From the NCBI RefSeq assembly GCF_002743055.1, contig NZ_PDYM01000005.1, forward strand, positions 1 through 64,000: DNA of 64,000 nucleotides. The letters run 5' to 3'. The position numbers were made by a program, and so were the translations under genes. A model generated the notes under the pieces. It did not search any database. It was not told where the DNA came from and worked only from the letters and a program-made list of their open reading frames with translations. How positions within the stretch are numbered: position 1 is the first letter of the stretch; the number at the start of each line of letters is the position of its first letter. Positions 45,502 to 54,828 of this stretch are shown here, piece by piece. Source of the DNA: Sporosarcina sp. P13 (GTDB lineage Bacteria; Bacillota; Bacilli; Bacillales_A; Planococcaceae).

Positions 45502-46104
45502 TTGAACAAAAGAGGACGTAAAGTAGGTGCGAATGGCGCAAAGAGTAGAGAGTTACTTTTACATATTGCGGCGGAAGAATTTGCTCAGAACGGCTACCAT
45601 GACACGAAAATTAGCACAATCGTCAAGACGGCCAATGTTACCCAACCTACATTTTATTTATATTTCAAAAATAAAGAAGCAATCTTTAAAGAATTAGTGG
45701 ACAATTTTAAAGAAAAGCTATCTACCCTGACTAGAGATAGTAGATTATCAAATAATATGGATCCACAGTTAGCACAAGCAAGAATCAAAGAAAATCTTAC
45801 TTCAGTCTTCCGGTTATTGGAACATAATAAACATGTGGCTAGAATCGGATTTATCCTTTCAGATGATGCCTACGAAATAAAGGAAAAAATGTCAAAACAG
45901 ATTGAACAAAATCTTACTGTAGAAGTGCAGCATGGCTACTTCCATTCCAACATTGATCTAAGTACAGTCGCCTTTTCACTCATCGGTGCTATTGAGCGCT
46001 TAACTATAACTAAATTATGGACAGACAAAAAAAATTCTGAGGAACTAGCTGAGGAAGTTACAGAACTCTTTTTATACGGATTAAGTAAAAATGCGCGTAG
46101 TTAA
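45502..46104 (+). CDS. TetR-family transcriptional regulator
   Basis: The 200-residue regulator has an N-terminal TetR helix-turn-helix (LHIAAEEFAQNGYHDTKISTIV, then QPTFYLYFKNKEAIF) and a helical ligand-binding domain. TTG at 45502 lies after GGAG. It is divergent from the flavin reductase gene, which may be its target; the ligand is unknown. Confidence 0.9.
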   Translation: MNKRGRKVGANGAKSRELLLHIAAEEFAQNGYHDTKISTIVKTANVTQPTFYLYFKNKEAIFKELVDNFKEKLSTLTRDSRLSNNMDPQLAQARIKENLTSVFRLLEHNKHVARIGFILSDDAYEIKEKMSKQIEQNLTVEVQHGYFHSNIDLSTVAFSLIGAIERLTITKLWTDKKNSEELAEEVTELFLYGLSKNARS

Positions 46105-46115
46105 AAGCGCTACAG

Positions 46116-46289
46116 TTGCTCGTGTTTGATTTCAAGGAACAGATTTCTACAGATCCAACAATGGCACTATCCGAAAAAATGGAGGAACTCAACAACTTAA
46201 ACAAAGCCTATCATGCAGTAGTGGAAGAGTTAATCGGTACAGACCAATTCTCAGCTAATTGTATACAAACAACCCCCTCGATTTCGTGA
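46116..46289 (+). pseudogene. Possible gene fragment behind the TetR gene
   Basis: A frame of 57 codons from TTG at 46116 to TGA at 46287-46289 reads like real protein (DFKEQISTDPTMALSEKMEELNNLNKAYHAVVEEL in two stretches), with amphipathic helices, but it has no ribosome binding site and runs into the terminator. It may be the end of a decayed gene. No family is recognised. Confidence 0.3.
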
Positions 46290-46302
46290 TCGAGGGGGTT
46301 AT
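46271..46302. terminator. Bidirectional terminator
   Basis: AACCCCCTCGAT and ATCGAGGGGGTT form a strong hairpin. It separates the TetR region from the convergent Bce-type permease gene, whose stop lies four bases on. Confidence 0.8.
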
Positions 46303-46306
46303 CGTT

Positions 46307-48250
46307 TTATAGTGCTTCTTTAATAACACGCTTATAATTTAACACCGACAACATACCGAATATGGAGTACAGCGCGGTATAGATCGCCATAACAATAAGC
46401 ATTGGTGTCAACATTTCAGTTCCAAATAAAAACCAGCCCGATTTCACTGCAAAATAACTATGACATAAGCCTACGACTAATGGAATACCAAAATTGAATA
46501 GTTGTTTATGTTGCACACCTTTCAGTAAATCCGTTTGCGTATACCCAAGTTTCCGTAGAATCGTGTAATTCGCTTTTTCATCTTCGCTTTCATCCATTTG
46601 CTTAAAGTAGAGAATACAGCCTGACGTAATGAGAAAGGCCAGTCCAAGGAAACCAACAATAAACATGATGACACCAATTCCTTGCTTTTGTATCATTTTC
46701 TCTTCATATTTTGATTCATTGCCCGCCCAGATGTCGATATCTAGTGCATGAAAAATCGTATCTGCCCGTTCAATATCTTCCCTATTGGTAATCGTGACAC
46801 CTGTATATTGAGAAAACTCGGTACTTAGCTCAACATCTTTATCAGCCAACATCTGTTGATAGATGCTTTGATCGACAATTGCGACTGGAAACGCGCCTGT
46901 CGCTCTAGCTGGGAGAACCGTTAGATCTTCCATTCCTTTGTATGCTAGTTTGTAAACATATTCTTCACCCGTAAAGACAATCATTCCTTGCTCTTGAATA
47001 TGCATAAGATTATTCAAGAAATCACTTTGATTGGCCAAATAGACCTCTGTTTCTGCCACATCTAACTGCTCAACTACCTGATCACTGATGACGAGCATTG
47101 TAGTATCTGCAAAACTAAATAACGAATTACCTTCTTCAGCCGACATAGATAACACTTCCGAGAGATCCACTTGGAAGTTCAGTAAATCGATCGTCTCATA
47201 GCTGTTCGCAATACCCTCTTTTTCAAGCGCCTGTACAAATTCTGCACCATGTTCAGTCAATATCGAAAAATCGGCAGGAATATTTTTCTCCACCATCTTT
47301 TCTACAGAGTAATACGAAATATAACTTAGTGACAGCAAGGCAATCGATAAGGCTGACAATGTCGTAATAATCATCAGTAGCAAGGAATTCGATTTCATTC
47401 GAAACATGATCGAAGACAACGACAACACGTCATTGACATTCAAATAACCGTTCTTGCGCTTACGAATGATGTTAAAAATGAAACTGACAGAGCCTTTATA
47501 AAATAAATACGTTCCGATAATAACAGAGGCCAAGATGGCGATCATCACGACAAAAAACTGATTACCGAGGAACATACCGCTAAATAATTGCGAAGATAAA
47601 TAATAACCAAATAAAATGAGCCCAATGCCAAACACACCAAGAATGGCTTGAAGAGCAGTCATCTTCTTCAATCGTTGCTGCGTAACAGTTGCCACACGGA
47701 ACAATGATAAAATACTTTGTCTTCTAATAAAAACTGCATTCATCAATAAAATAAGTATATAAATTGCGGCAAAAACGACTAACGTCTGAACGAATGCTTC
47801 TGAAGAAAAACGTAAAGTAGCTACATCCTGTATGCCCGTTACTTTGAACAGAATCATCATCAACAAACGAGACATTGAAAAGCCTAAGAATATCCCAACA
47901 ATAAGCGATCCGACATATAACACTAAATTCTCCACACTTAAGATGTGAAAAACCGTCCCCTTCGTCATACCAATCAATTGAAACAGCCCAATTTCCTTAC
48001 TGCGTCTCTTAATAAATAAGTTGTTCGCGTACACTAAAAATACAGATACAATAAAAATTAGTAAAACCGAACCTGTTTTAATAGCCGCTGCGCCTTTCAC
48101 TCCACCTGTCGTATCATCCAAAGCTGGATCAAATTGCAAAGTCATAAATGAAAAGTACAATGCTACACTGAAAACTAATGCGAAAATATAGACGTAATAA
48201 TGCTTGAAGTTTTTCTTGATATTACGAAAGATTAATCGATTAACTGTCAT
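46307..48250 (-). CDS. Bce-type ABC transporter permease
   Basis: The 647-residue permease has the BceB layout of ten membrane helices in FtsX-like arrangement, with a large extracellular domain between helices VII and VIII (about residues 310-525). It begins [21 protein letters not shown], typical of the family. Such transporters remove peptide antibiotics such as bacitracin from their lipid targets and also act as sensors for the linked histidine kinase. The gene overlaps the ATPase gene by 11 bases. The peptide recognised is unknown. Confidence 0.92.
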   Translation of the reverse strand: MTVNRLIFRNIKKNFKHYYVYIFALVFSVALYFSFMTLQFDPALDDTTGGVKGAAAIKTGSVLLIFIVSVFLVYANNLFIKRRSKEIGLFQLIGMTKGTVFHILSVENLVLYVGSLIVGIFLGFSMSRLLMMILFKVTGIQDVATLRFSSEAFVQTLVVFAAIYILILLMNAVFIRRQSILSLFRVATVTQQRLKKMTALQAILGVFGIGLILFGYYLSSQLFSGMFLGNQFFVVMIAILASVIIGTYLFYKGSVSFIFNIIRKRKNGYLNVNDVLSLSSIMFRMKSNSLLLMIITTLSALSIALLSLSYISYYSVEKMVEKNIPADFSILTEHGAEFVQALEKEGIANSYETIDLLNFQVDLSEVLSMSAEEGNSLFSFADTTMLVISDQVVEQLDVAETEVYLANQSDFLNNLMHIQEQGMIVFTGEEYVYKLAYKGMEDLTVLPARATGAFPVAIVDQSIYQQMLADKDVELSTEFSQYTGVTITNREDIERADTIFHALDIDIWAGNESKYEEKMIQKQGIGVIMFIVGFLGLAFLITSGCILYFKQMDESEDEKANYTILRKLGYTQTDLLKGVQHKQLFNFGIPLVVGLCHSYFAVKSGWFLFGTEMLTPMLIVMAIYTALYSIFGMLSVLNYKRVIKEAL

Positions 48251-49001
48251 GTTGCACCCCGCCTAGCACACCTTGCGTTTTAATAATGTCGTTGAAAAAC
48301 TCGGTACGCGTTTGCTCTCCTTTATATAATTGCGTATAGATTTGACCGTCTTTAATGAACACGACACGTTCACTAAAGCTTGCCGCGAGTGGATCATGTG
48401 TCACCATGACGATTGAAGCATTGCGTTTCGTATTCAAGTCGCTTAGTTTATTCAATAGATCAGATGCCGCTTTTGAGTCGAGCGCACCTGTTGGTTCATC
48501 CGCAAAAATAATACTTGGATCATGAATGAATGCGCGTGCTGCAGAGGTCCGTTGCTTTTGGCCGCCCGAGATTTCATTCGGATATTTGTCGGCTATATCG
48601 GCTATCCCTAGATCTTCAGACACTGCATGAAACATTTCATTCGCTCTCTTTTTCGCTACTTTTTGCACAGATAACGGGAGTAGGATATTTTCTTTTACTG
48701 TTAACGTATCGAGCAAATTATAGTCTTGAAAGATAAAGCCTAAGTGACGCTTACGAAATTCCGCCATTTGTTTTTCTTTCATTGCATTTATGTTTTGTCC
48801 TTCTATACTAATTGTTCCCTGGCTTACTCGGTCGATTGATGACAGCACGTTTAGTAGGGTTGTTTTACCAGATCCAGATGCCCCCATAATACTGACGAAT
48901 TCACCTTTATTCACTTCTAGGTCCAGTGCGCTTAGTACTTCTGTTTTATTCAATTTATTGCCGTAGGTTTTATAGATTTTCGTTGCTTGTAAAATCACCA
49001 T
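48240..49001 (-). CDS. Bce-type ABC transporter ATP-binding protein
   Basis: The protein of about 253 residues has Walker A (GASGSGKTT), the Q loop, the ABC signature (EISGGQKQR), Walker B (IIFADEPTG) and the H loop (VTHD). It is closest to MacB/BceA-type ATPases. ATG at 49001 is chosen because GAGGAG lies eight bases before it; two earlier start codons overlap that site. It forms a unit with the permease gene and is expected to be induced by the linked response regulator. Confidence 0.93.
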   Translation of the reverse strand: MVILQATKIYKTYGNKLNKTEVLSALDLEVNKGEFVSIMGASGSGKTTLLNVLSSIDRVSQGTISIEGQNINAMKEKQMAEFRKRHLGFIFQDYNLLDTLTVKENILLPLSVQKVAKKRANEMFHAVSEDLGIADIADKYPNEISGGQKQRTSAARAFIHDPSIIFADEPTGALDSKAASDLLNKLSDLNTKRNASIVMVTHDPLAASFSERVVFIKDGQIYTQLYKGEQTRTEFFNDIIKTQGVLGGVQHDS

Positions 49002-49076
49002 ATCCATCACTCCTCGTTACTTCTATATTAATCAATAGTTAGCATTTTCTCCTGTCTTTCATATGACAATTAGAAA

Positions 49077-49107
49077 AAGCATGTGACATTATCGTCACAT
49101 GCTTTAG
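49077..49107 (-). terminator. Terminator behind the histidine kinase gene
   Basis: AAGCATGTGAC and GTCACATGCTT form an 11-bp hairpin, followed on the minus strand by TTTTCT. It separates the regulator operon from the transporter operon, whose promoter must lie between 49010 and 49075. A TGTC-N8-GACA inverted repeat near 49052-49067 is a possible regulator site. Confidence 0.75.
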
Positions 49108-49152
49108 ACTTCTAAGCGAGAACCGTTGCGAAGTACAGCTTTTGCTTTATCA

Positions 49153-50166
49153 TCAACTTCCTTTACACACTGCTATACGGACAAATTCATTTTCTTTCGG
49201 GAAGGTTAAGATAAAGAGAGTGCCTTTTCCTAGCGTTGACTGTACTTGTATATCAATAAGCAATGATTCTGCTACTAGTTTGACTAAGTATAGTCCCATC
49301 CCCGTAGCAGCATGGTCTTGATGGTTCGCTGTTCCTGTGAAACCTTTATCGAATATCCGCGACAGATCTCTTTTATCGATACCCTGGCCAAAGTCTTCAA
49401 TCGAAATCGTCGTCACTTCATGATCAGTGGTGCTTCGAATATAAATATCTGACGCTTCGCTATATTTCACAGCATTCGTTAATAACTGTCGAATCATGAA
49501 GCCTAACCACTTTGAATCTGTTAACACTTCTTCTGTTTTCAAGGACACTTCAAACCCAATCCCCTTTTGCATACACCAGAGTTTTAGCGATTTGATTTCT
49601 TGAGACAACAGCTTTTGAATATTCGTTTTTTCTATAAATAAATCATTTTGGATAAATGGAATGCGTTTTTGGTGAAGTTGCTGATCGAGTAATAAATGGA
49701 TTCGAAGCCATTCATACATTAATTGTGAGCGAAGCACCGGATCTGACGTTCGTTCAATCATTAATTGCATCGTCGTTAACGGAGTCTTCACTTCGTGTAT
49801 CCAATTAAGAATGTCGTCTTTCTCTTGATTCACGCTGATTTGTAGTTGATCTAGCTGATGTTTAACTATTGCTTGCTGTTCAGCAATCCATTCATAAGTT
49901 ATTTTTTCAAATGTAGTAGATGCCTCTGGAAATTCAGTCATATCAAATGATGCATCGAGCATGTTCAATTCCCGATAAAATCTAGTTTCTTTGACGTATC
50001 GTACAATGATAAACAAGCAAAATAGTAAGCAAGATATGAATACGATATAAGCAGCAGATTGGAATGAAATACTCGAATCTAAAAAGCCCATCAGCAAAAC
50101 AAGTAGCTGCAAGAGACAGAAGAACAGGATCCAACTAGCTCTTTCTTTTAAGAATACTCGAATCAT
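49153..50166 (-). CDS. Bce-type sensor histidine kinase (intramembrane-sensing)
   Basis: The 337-residue kinase has two N-terminal membrane helices (about 13-57) with almost no extracellular loop, the H box WIHEVKTPLTTM near 122, the N box (QLLTNAVKYS) and G boxes (DFGQGIDKRD, TGMGLYLVK). This matches BceS-type kinases, which sense through the partner ABC transporter. Its ATG overlaps the end of the response regulator gene. Confidence 0.93.
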   Translation of the reverse strand: MIRVFLKERASWILFFCLLQLLVLLMGFLDSSISFQSAAYIVFISCLLFCLFIIVRYVKETRFYRELNMLDASFDMTEFPEASTTFEKITYEWIAEQQAIVKHQLDQLQISVNQEKDDILNWIHEVKTPLTTMQLMIERTSDPVLRSQLMYEWLRIHLLLDQQLHQKRIPFIQNDLFIEKTNIQKLLSQEIKSLKLWCMQKGIGFEVSLKTEEVLTDSKWLGFMIRQLLTNAVKYSEASDIYIRSTTDHEVTTISIEDFGQGIDKRDLSRIFDKGFTGTANHQDHAATGMGLYLVKLVAESLLIDIQVQSTLGKGTLFILTFPKENEFVRIAVCKGS

Positions 50167-50852
50167 AGCTGTGTTTCCTTTGCCATATATCCTTGCCCTA
50201 CTTTCGTTTCGATTACATCGTTTAGCCCTATTTCTGCAATCCTTTTCCGTAATCGATTGACGTTGACCGTGAGTGTATTATCACTGACAAATCTCTCATC
50301 GTCCCATAAACTCGTGATCATCTCTTCTCTTGTCACAATCTCATTCTTTTTTTCTATGAGTAATTTCAATATATATATTTCATTTTTAGTCAGTTCAATC
50401 GAACCGTTTTCATTTGTTAACGTACCTTTAACAAAATCAACAGTAGCCTCGCACCATGTTTTCACTTCCAATGTTTGATCTGTATTATAGTTATACACAC
50501 GTCGTAACGTTGCTTGTATTTTTGCGATAAGCACTTCGAAATGGAAAGGTTTTTGCACAAAATCATCTGCTCCGAGTTGCATCGACATAACCATATCTGT
50601 CGGATGATCCCGTGAAGAAAGAAATATAATGGGCACATTCGAATGCGTACGAATCATTCGACACCAATGAAATCCATCGAATTTCGGTAGCTGGATATCA
50701 ATGAGTACAAGATCAGGCTTGTTGTCCGTAAATTCCTGCAACACGTTACTAAAGTCTTTCACACCCGCCACGTTATACGACCAGTGCGTCAAGCGCTCTC
50801 TTATTTCCTCATATAATGTTTGATCATCTTCAATTAACATAATCGTAAACAA
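50163..50852 (-). CDS. Bce-type response regulator (OmpR family)
   Basis: The protein of about 229 residues has a receiver domain with acidic pocket (IEDD), phosphoacceptor Asp in LVLIDIQLP near 52 and the conserved Lys in FVQKPF, followed by an OmpR-type winged helix (ELTKNEIYILKLLIEK, then NRLRKRIAEIG). The TTG start at 50852 is set by alignment with BceR, which begins (M)FxIMLIEDD; the upstream ATG is an alternative. It should activate the downstream ABC transporter operon. Confidence 0.92.
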   Translation of the reverse strand: MFTIMLIEDDQTLYEEIRERLTHWSYNVAGVKDFSNVLQEFTDNKPDLVLIDIQLPKFDGFHWCRMIRTHSNVPIIFLSSRDHPTDMVMSMQLGADDFVQKPFHFEVLIAKIQATLRRVYNYNTDQTLEVKTWCEATVDFVKGTLTNENGSIELTKNEIYILKLLIEKKNEIVTREEMITSLWDDERFVSDNTLTVNVNRLRKRIAEIGLNDVIETKVGQGYMAKETQL

Positions 50853-50910
50853 TGAAATCACCACACTTTTCATAATTGCTTTTAGTTTATCCTATCTAGC
50901 GACATAATCA

Positions 50911-50940
50911 AAACAGCGCACCCTATAGGCACGCTGCTCT
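50911..50940 (-). terminator. Intrinsic terminator of yqhG
   Basis: On the minus strand CAGCGTGCC, TATA and GGGTGCGCTG form a hairpin followed by TTTTG, just behind the yqhG stop codon. Confidence 0.75.
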
Positions 50941-50949
50941 CACTTCTAT

Positions 50950-51720
50950 TCATCGTAAATAAAACAAGCCACCATTGATTATATCAATTGTAATTCTAGG
51001 CATAAAACGTTCTGCTATTGCTTGTTTTTCAATCTCATAGCTATTCGGTTTCTCGTCCAGGCCCTCATAAAAATAATCTAGTACAGCTTGATCTTTTCTC
51101 CACCTTTTCTTCGCCTCATCTACCCATTGATGATCCTCTTTTTCAATGAGTTGATTAATTACATGATCCAATCGTTCAAATGCACGTTGAGGTTTAATAA
51201 TGAATGGAAGATGAAAAACATGTTCGGGTGGTTCATTTACTAAATCTAGCGTACATAACGTTTCTTGAAAATCTTGAAAGACAGCACCTGTCATCAAGTT
51301 GATGCCTAAGGAGTACAGTAACTCTTTCGTCTGATGACTCCTATAAGAAACTTTTACGTTCACTCCGAGCCACGGCGTCAGAACCTCATCACTTGATACT
51401 TGCTCGTGCATCTTCACGAATGAACCCATTTCTCTAGTGACGCGGAATAATTGATGGAGTCGTGGAGAACCTATATGCAGAACCTCTCCTTTAATACCAT
51501 CCCTTAACTGCTCAATATCAGTGATGAGCATAAGCTTGGCAGGATTCGGTGTTTCACCGACAGTTTCAATATAACGCCAGTAAAATGGTCGATTCATAAT
51601 CTTTTTATCCATCTCGATCGTTAGCTGTACGTTCATATAATGTGGGTGTTGCGTAAGGATCTCACAATTGCTATTCCTGAAAAAATGATGTAAGTATTCA
51701 TTTATTTCCTGCGGTTGCAT
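50950..51720 (-). CDS. yqhG: YqhG family protein
   Basis: The 256-residue cytoplasmic protein follows the YqhG family of Bacilli, with QEINEYLHHFFRNSNCEIL at the start, MNRPFYWRYIETVGETPNPA near 40 and IINGGLFYLR at the C-terminus. It stands next to the SNF2 helicase gene as in Bacillus subtilis (yqhH-yqhG). No biochemical function is known. ATG at 51720 follows AAGGAGG, 24 nt after the helicase stop, so the two are cotranscribed. Confidence 0.85.
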   Translation of the reverse strand: MQPQEINEYLHHFFRNSNCEILTQHPHYMNVQLTIEMDKKIMNRPFYWRYIETVGETPNPAKLMLITDIEQLRDGIKGEVLHIGSPRLHQLFRVTREMGSFVKMHEQVSSDEVLTPWLGVNVKVSYRSHQTKELLYSLGINLMTGAVFQDFQETLCTLDLVNEPPEHVFHLPFIIKPQRAFERLDHVINQLIEKEDHQWVDEAKKRWRKDQAVLDYFYEGLDEKPNSYEIEKQAIAERFMPRITIDIINGGLFYLR

Positions 51721-51744
51721 GTAGTTCCTCCTTCTCTTAAACGC

Positions 51745-53265
51745 TTATCGTGTCGTCAAAATATCATCCAGCTCCCCTACTACTTTTTCAAATGTTTCTA
51801 TCTTACCTTCGAGCACACCTAAAATATGATCATCAATCGTGTCTTGAACAGCTAAATTATAAATATGGACATCATGCGCTTGACCTAAACGATGCACCCG
51901 TCCAATTCGCTGCTCCAATTTCATCGGATTCCAAGGTAGGTCATAATTGATCACATGATGGCAAAACTGTAGATTGATACCTTCAGCACCCGATTCAGTG
52001 GCAATCAGTACTTGTGCTTTTTGCTGGAACAGATGCTTGATCCACTCTCGACTGTTTTTGCTTAACCGTCCGTTGAAGATGACATTCGATATGCCTTTCG
52101 AAAATAAGACATCACTCAAATAGAGTTGGGTCGCACGATATTCCGTGAATAAGATGACCTTATCGTTCGCTTGTGTAATAAGTTCGACCGCCTTATCTGC
52201 TTTCGAATGCGTAGACTGTTGCACCAGTTGCCGCATAATTGCATTCACATGCTCTTTCTCTTGTGGGCTTGTGCACTCCTCGAGTAATTTGCTTAATGTA
52301 ACGAATACAGCATCTTGGCTACTACACATTTCGCGTTGCAATGTAAGTGTTGTAAATGAATCCGCAAAGACAGGAGATACTTCTTTTAGTTTTGACAGGA
52401 TGCGATAAGTCTCTTTTTCACTAGATGTAAACTCGACAGGAATCGCCTGCACTTTACGCTTTGTCCATTCAACTCCAGTATCTTGGCGTCTGTTCCTAAC
52501 CATTACTTGACCGACTAATTCCTTTAAATATTCTTCTTGCTCCGCATTGCGTTTCTTCGTTGAGAATATAGATGAGAACTCTTCATAATTTCCTAGATGC
52601 CCTTGTTTCAGCAACGTCACTAAATAAAATAATTCGAATATATCATTTTGAATGGGTGTAGCCGTCAGCAATAAACAGAACTTTTTCTTTAGATTTTCCA
52701 CAAACTTATAGCTAATCGTTTGATGATTCTTCAATTTATGCGCTTCATCTACAATGATTAAATCATAATCTTGCGCAAGTACTTTCTCTTTATGGGGACT
52801 ACGTTTTGCGGTATCCATACTCATAACGACAACATCCACATAATCTAGTTCATAATTCTTTTTATACAGTAGCGCAGGGATATGGAACTTCGTGTGTAAC
52901 TCTTCTACCCATTGATTGGCGAGAGAAGCTGGTACTAAGATGAGTGCTTTTTTCACCAGCCCACGGATTAAGTATTCCTTTAGGATCAGACCCGCTTCAA
53001 TCGTCTTACCAAGGCCTACCTCATCTGCCAGTATCGCTTTGCCATTCATCTCTCCAATGACCCGCTCTGCCACCTCTAGTTGATGGCCAAGTGGTTTGAC
53101 ACACGGTAAGTATTTCAATGATTGAAGACCTGTAAAGCTATCGATTAGCTGTTTTTTCGCAATGGTGTAGCTCATTTTATATACTTCCCAAGAGTCCCAA
53201 GGCTTTCGTTGTTCTAGTCTTTCAAGGAAACCTTCTTGCCAGACAGTTGACTTTTCTAGTTGCAT
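51745..53265 (-). CDS. yqhH: SNF2-family DEAD/H helicase (YqhH)
   Basis: The 506-residue protein is a Swi2/Snf2-type ATPase with motif I (LADEVGLGKTIEA near 80), motif II (VDEAHK near 165), motif III (LLTATPIQND) and the C-terminal lobe with TESGAEGINLQFCHH and QRIGRVHRLGQ. It acts on DNA or on protein-DNA complexes, with no known cellular role. It begins MQLEKSTVWQEGFLERLEQRKPW, as in YqhH. ATG at 53265 follows AGAGGTG. In Bacillus this gene lies by the gcvT operon; here its neighbour is a RavA/ViaA pair. Confidence 0.92.
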   Translation of the reverse strand: MQLEKSTVWQEGFLERLEQRKPWDSWEVYKMSYTIAKKQLIDSFTGLQSLKYLPCVKPLGHQLEVAERVIGEMNGKAILADEVGLGKTIEAGLILKEYLIRGLVKKALILVPASLANQWVEELHTKFHIPALLYKKNYELDYVDVVVMSMDTAKRSPHKEKVLAQDYDLIIVDEAHKLKNHQTISYKFVENLKKKFCLLLTATPIQNDIFELFYLVTLLKQGHLGNYEEFSSIFSTKKRNAEQEEYLKELVGQVMVRNRRQDTGVEWTKRKVQAIPVEFTSSEKETYRILSKLKEVSPVFADSFTTLTLQREMCSSQDAVFVTLSKLLEECTSPQEKEHVNAIMRQLVQQSTHSKADKAVELITQANDKVILFTEYRATQLYLSDVLFSKGISNVIFNGRLSKNSREWIKHLFQQKAQVLIATESGAEGINLQFCHHVINYDLPWNPMKLEQRIGRVHRLGQAHDVHIYNLAVQDTIDDHILGVLEGKIETFEKVVGELDDILTTR

Positions 53266-53337
53266 CTCTTCACCTCTGCGTACATTTTCATTAGTAGTAG
53301 GGTGTCCAAAAAAGAGTTTCTTATGAATTCTAAAAAG

Positions 53338-53362
53338 AAAAACCCCTCAGTTGGGGTTTCTC
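53338..53362 (-). terminator. Terminator of the ViaA-like gene
   Basis: AACCCCAACTGAGGGGTT forms a compact hairpin followed by TTTCTTTTT on the minus strand, about 14 nt after the stop codon. Confidence 0.85.
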
Positions 53363-53374
53363 ACAGTTTACGGA

Positions 53375-54814
53375 TTAAATTTCGAAAGCAGTAAAACTAC
53401 CCTCTTCATCAAATTCAGTGACGTGAAACACACGGTCTGAAAATGATTCAGCTACATCCGTATCATTACCGACTACCAATGTAAGAACGTTGAATTTTTT
53501 TAGCTTCTTCTTTTCACGGAACCTTTTCAGGAACTCCTTACTTACTTCGTCTTCTCCATCCGTCACGAAAATCACATCGGCTCGTTTGAATGTGCTTTGC
53601 TCAATCACTTTCAATGCCCCTTCGAGTGATTGTGTGAAATCCGTTCCGCCACCTAGATACGTTCTGGCTAAGCGAATCAACTCATTGCTTGAGATTTTCC
53701 CTTTTACATATGTATCTAGTTGAATGGTTGTTGAAAATAGCAACACACATAAGTCTCTGCGCTGCTTTTTTGCAATTGACAGTAACGCTAATATAAAGCC
53801 TTTTGATTGGTTATCAAGCAATTTCATACTGCCCGATTGATCTAAACAACATATGATAGGACCTTTCCCAAGCTTCTCCTGTTTCTTCTGCTCATATTGC
53901 ATCGTTTCGCCTTCAGCAAAGCGACGTAAAAAATCATTTTTCGTAGCATCGTGACTATATAAGCTTAATTCCATCGGCAAAAGACGCTCTATTTCATTAC
54001 CTATCGTCACGCCTCGCCGTTCCATCGCATCGACATAAGTGGACTGTTGTTTCTTGCGTGCCACTTCTTTGAAACGTCCTGCCCAATCCGCAATTTCCTG
54101 CATCTTTGGATCCGTGGCGACTTTATCAGCTACCGCTAATTGTTCACGGAGCGGCACTTTCTTCAGTTCAGCGTCCCCTTTCCCCGTGCTAGAACCGCCC
54201 ATTAAAGAAATTACACTCTCTTTCACTTTGATAGTTTCTTCTACCGCTTCATCCATTGCTTGTAGGAAACGTTCACCATTCGTCTCCAGTGTGAGCTCTA
54301 GCTTGTCGCTCAATTGAACGGATGCCTCTTCAAGATCCTGTATCAAACCACCCTCAGCCTTCTCCATTTCTTCTGCTTGTCGGACTGGCATTTTATCTTG
54401 CAATGCCTGCACCGCTTCCAATCGATCTTGCAGTTCCTTGTCTTCTACCTTCACCTCTGCGAGCCATGAATTGATCTTTTCACCAAACTTTACTGCACAG
54501 ACAGTCGCTGCCAAATCGTCTAGTCGCGTATACCTTCTATATTCTTCGAAGTGCTGGTCGGTCAGAAGCTTTTCTATTATCGTTCGGTTCGGCTTCAATG
54601 AACTATCGACTACTTCTTTTAAGAGCTGGGGCTTCATTTTGTATAAAGCTGCCCATATATCACCTAGGAGCGACTCCGTTGTCGGTAATTCTCCTTCTTC
54701 TCGCACTTTCTGAAGGCCTTCAGACATCGCAAACAACTCTTTGAACCTTCTTTTGTCAAATGCATCAGTATTCAATACGGAGCGGTGATCCCTAATGATT
54801 TTGCTTCGCTTCAT
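53375..54814 (-). CDS. VWA domain protein, ViaA-like
   Basis: The 479-residue protein has a long helical N-terminal region and a C-terminal von Willebrand A domain with a complete metal-ion-dependent adhesion site: DQSGSM near 320, GGGTDF near 380 and TDGEDE near 415. It resembles ViaA, the partner of the RavA MoxR ATPase; the pair acts like a chelatase or chaperone on other proteins. ATG at 54814 follows AGGGGTG; the longer frame starts inside the ATPase gene. It lies 14 nt behind the ATPase gene. Confidence 0.88.
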   Translation of the reverse strand: MKRSKIIRDHRSVLNTDAFDKRRFKELFAMSEGLQKVREEGELPTTESLLGDIWAALYKMKPQLLKEVVDSSLKPNRTIIEKLLTDQHFEEYRRYTRLDDLAATVCAVKFGEKINSWLAEVKVEDKELQDRLEAVQALQDKMPVRQAEEMEKAEGGLIQDLEEASVQLSDKLELTLETNGERFLQAMDEAVEETIKVKESVISLMGGSSTGKGDAELKKVPLREQLAVADKVATDPKMQEIADWAGRFKEVARKKQQSTYVDAMERRGVTIGNEIERLLPMELSLYSHDATKNDFLRRFAEGETMQYEQKKQEKLGKGPIICCLDQSGSMKLLDNQSKGFILALLSIAKKQRRDLCVLLFSTTIQLDTYVKGKISSNELIRLARTYLGGGTDFTQSLEGALKVIEQSTFKRADVIFVTDGEDEVSKEFLKRFREKKKLKKFNVLTLVVGNDTDVAESFSDRVFHVTEFDEEGSFTAFEI

Positions 54815-54828
54815 GAAACCCACCCCTC

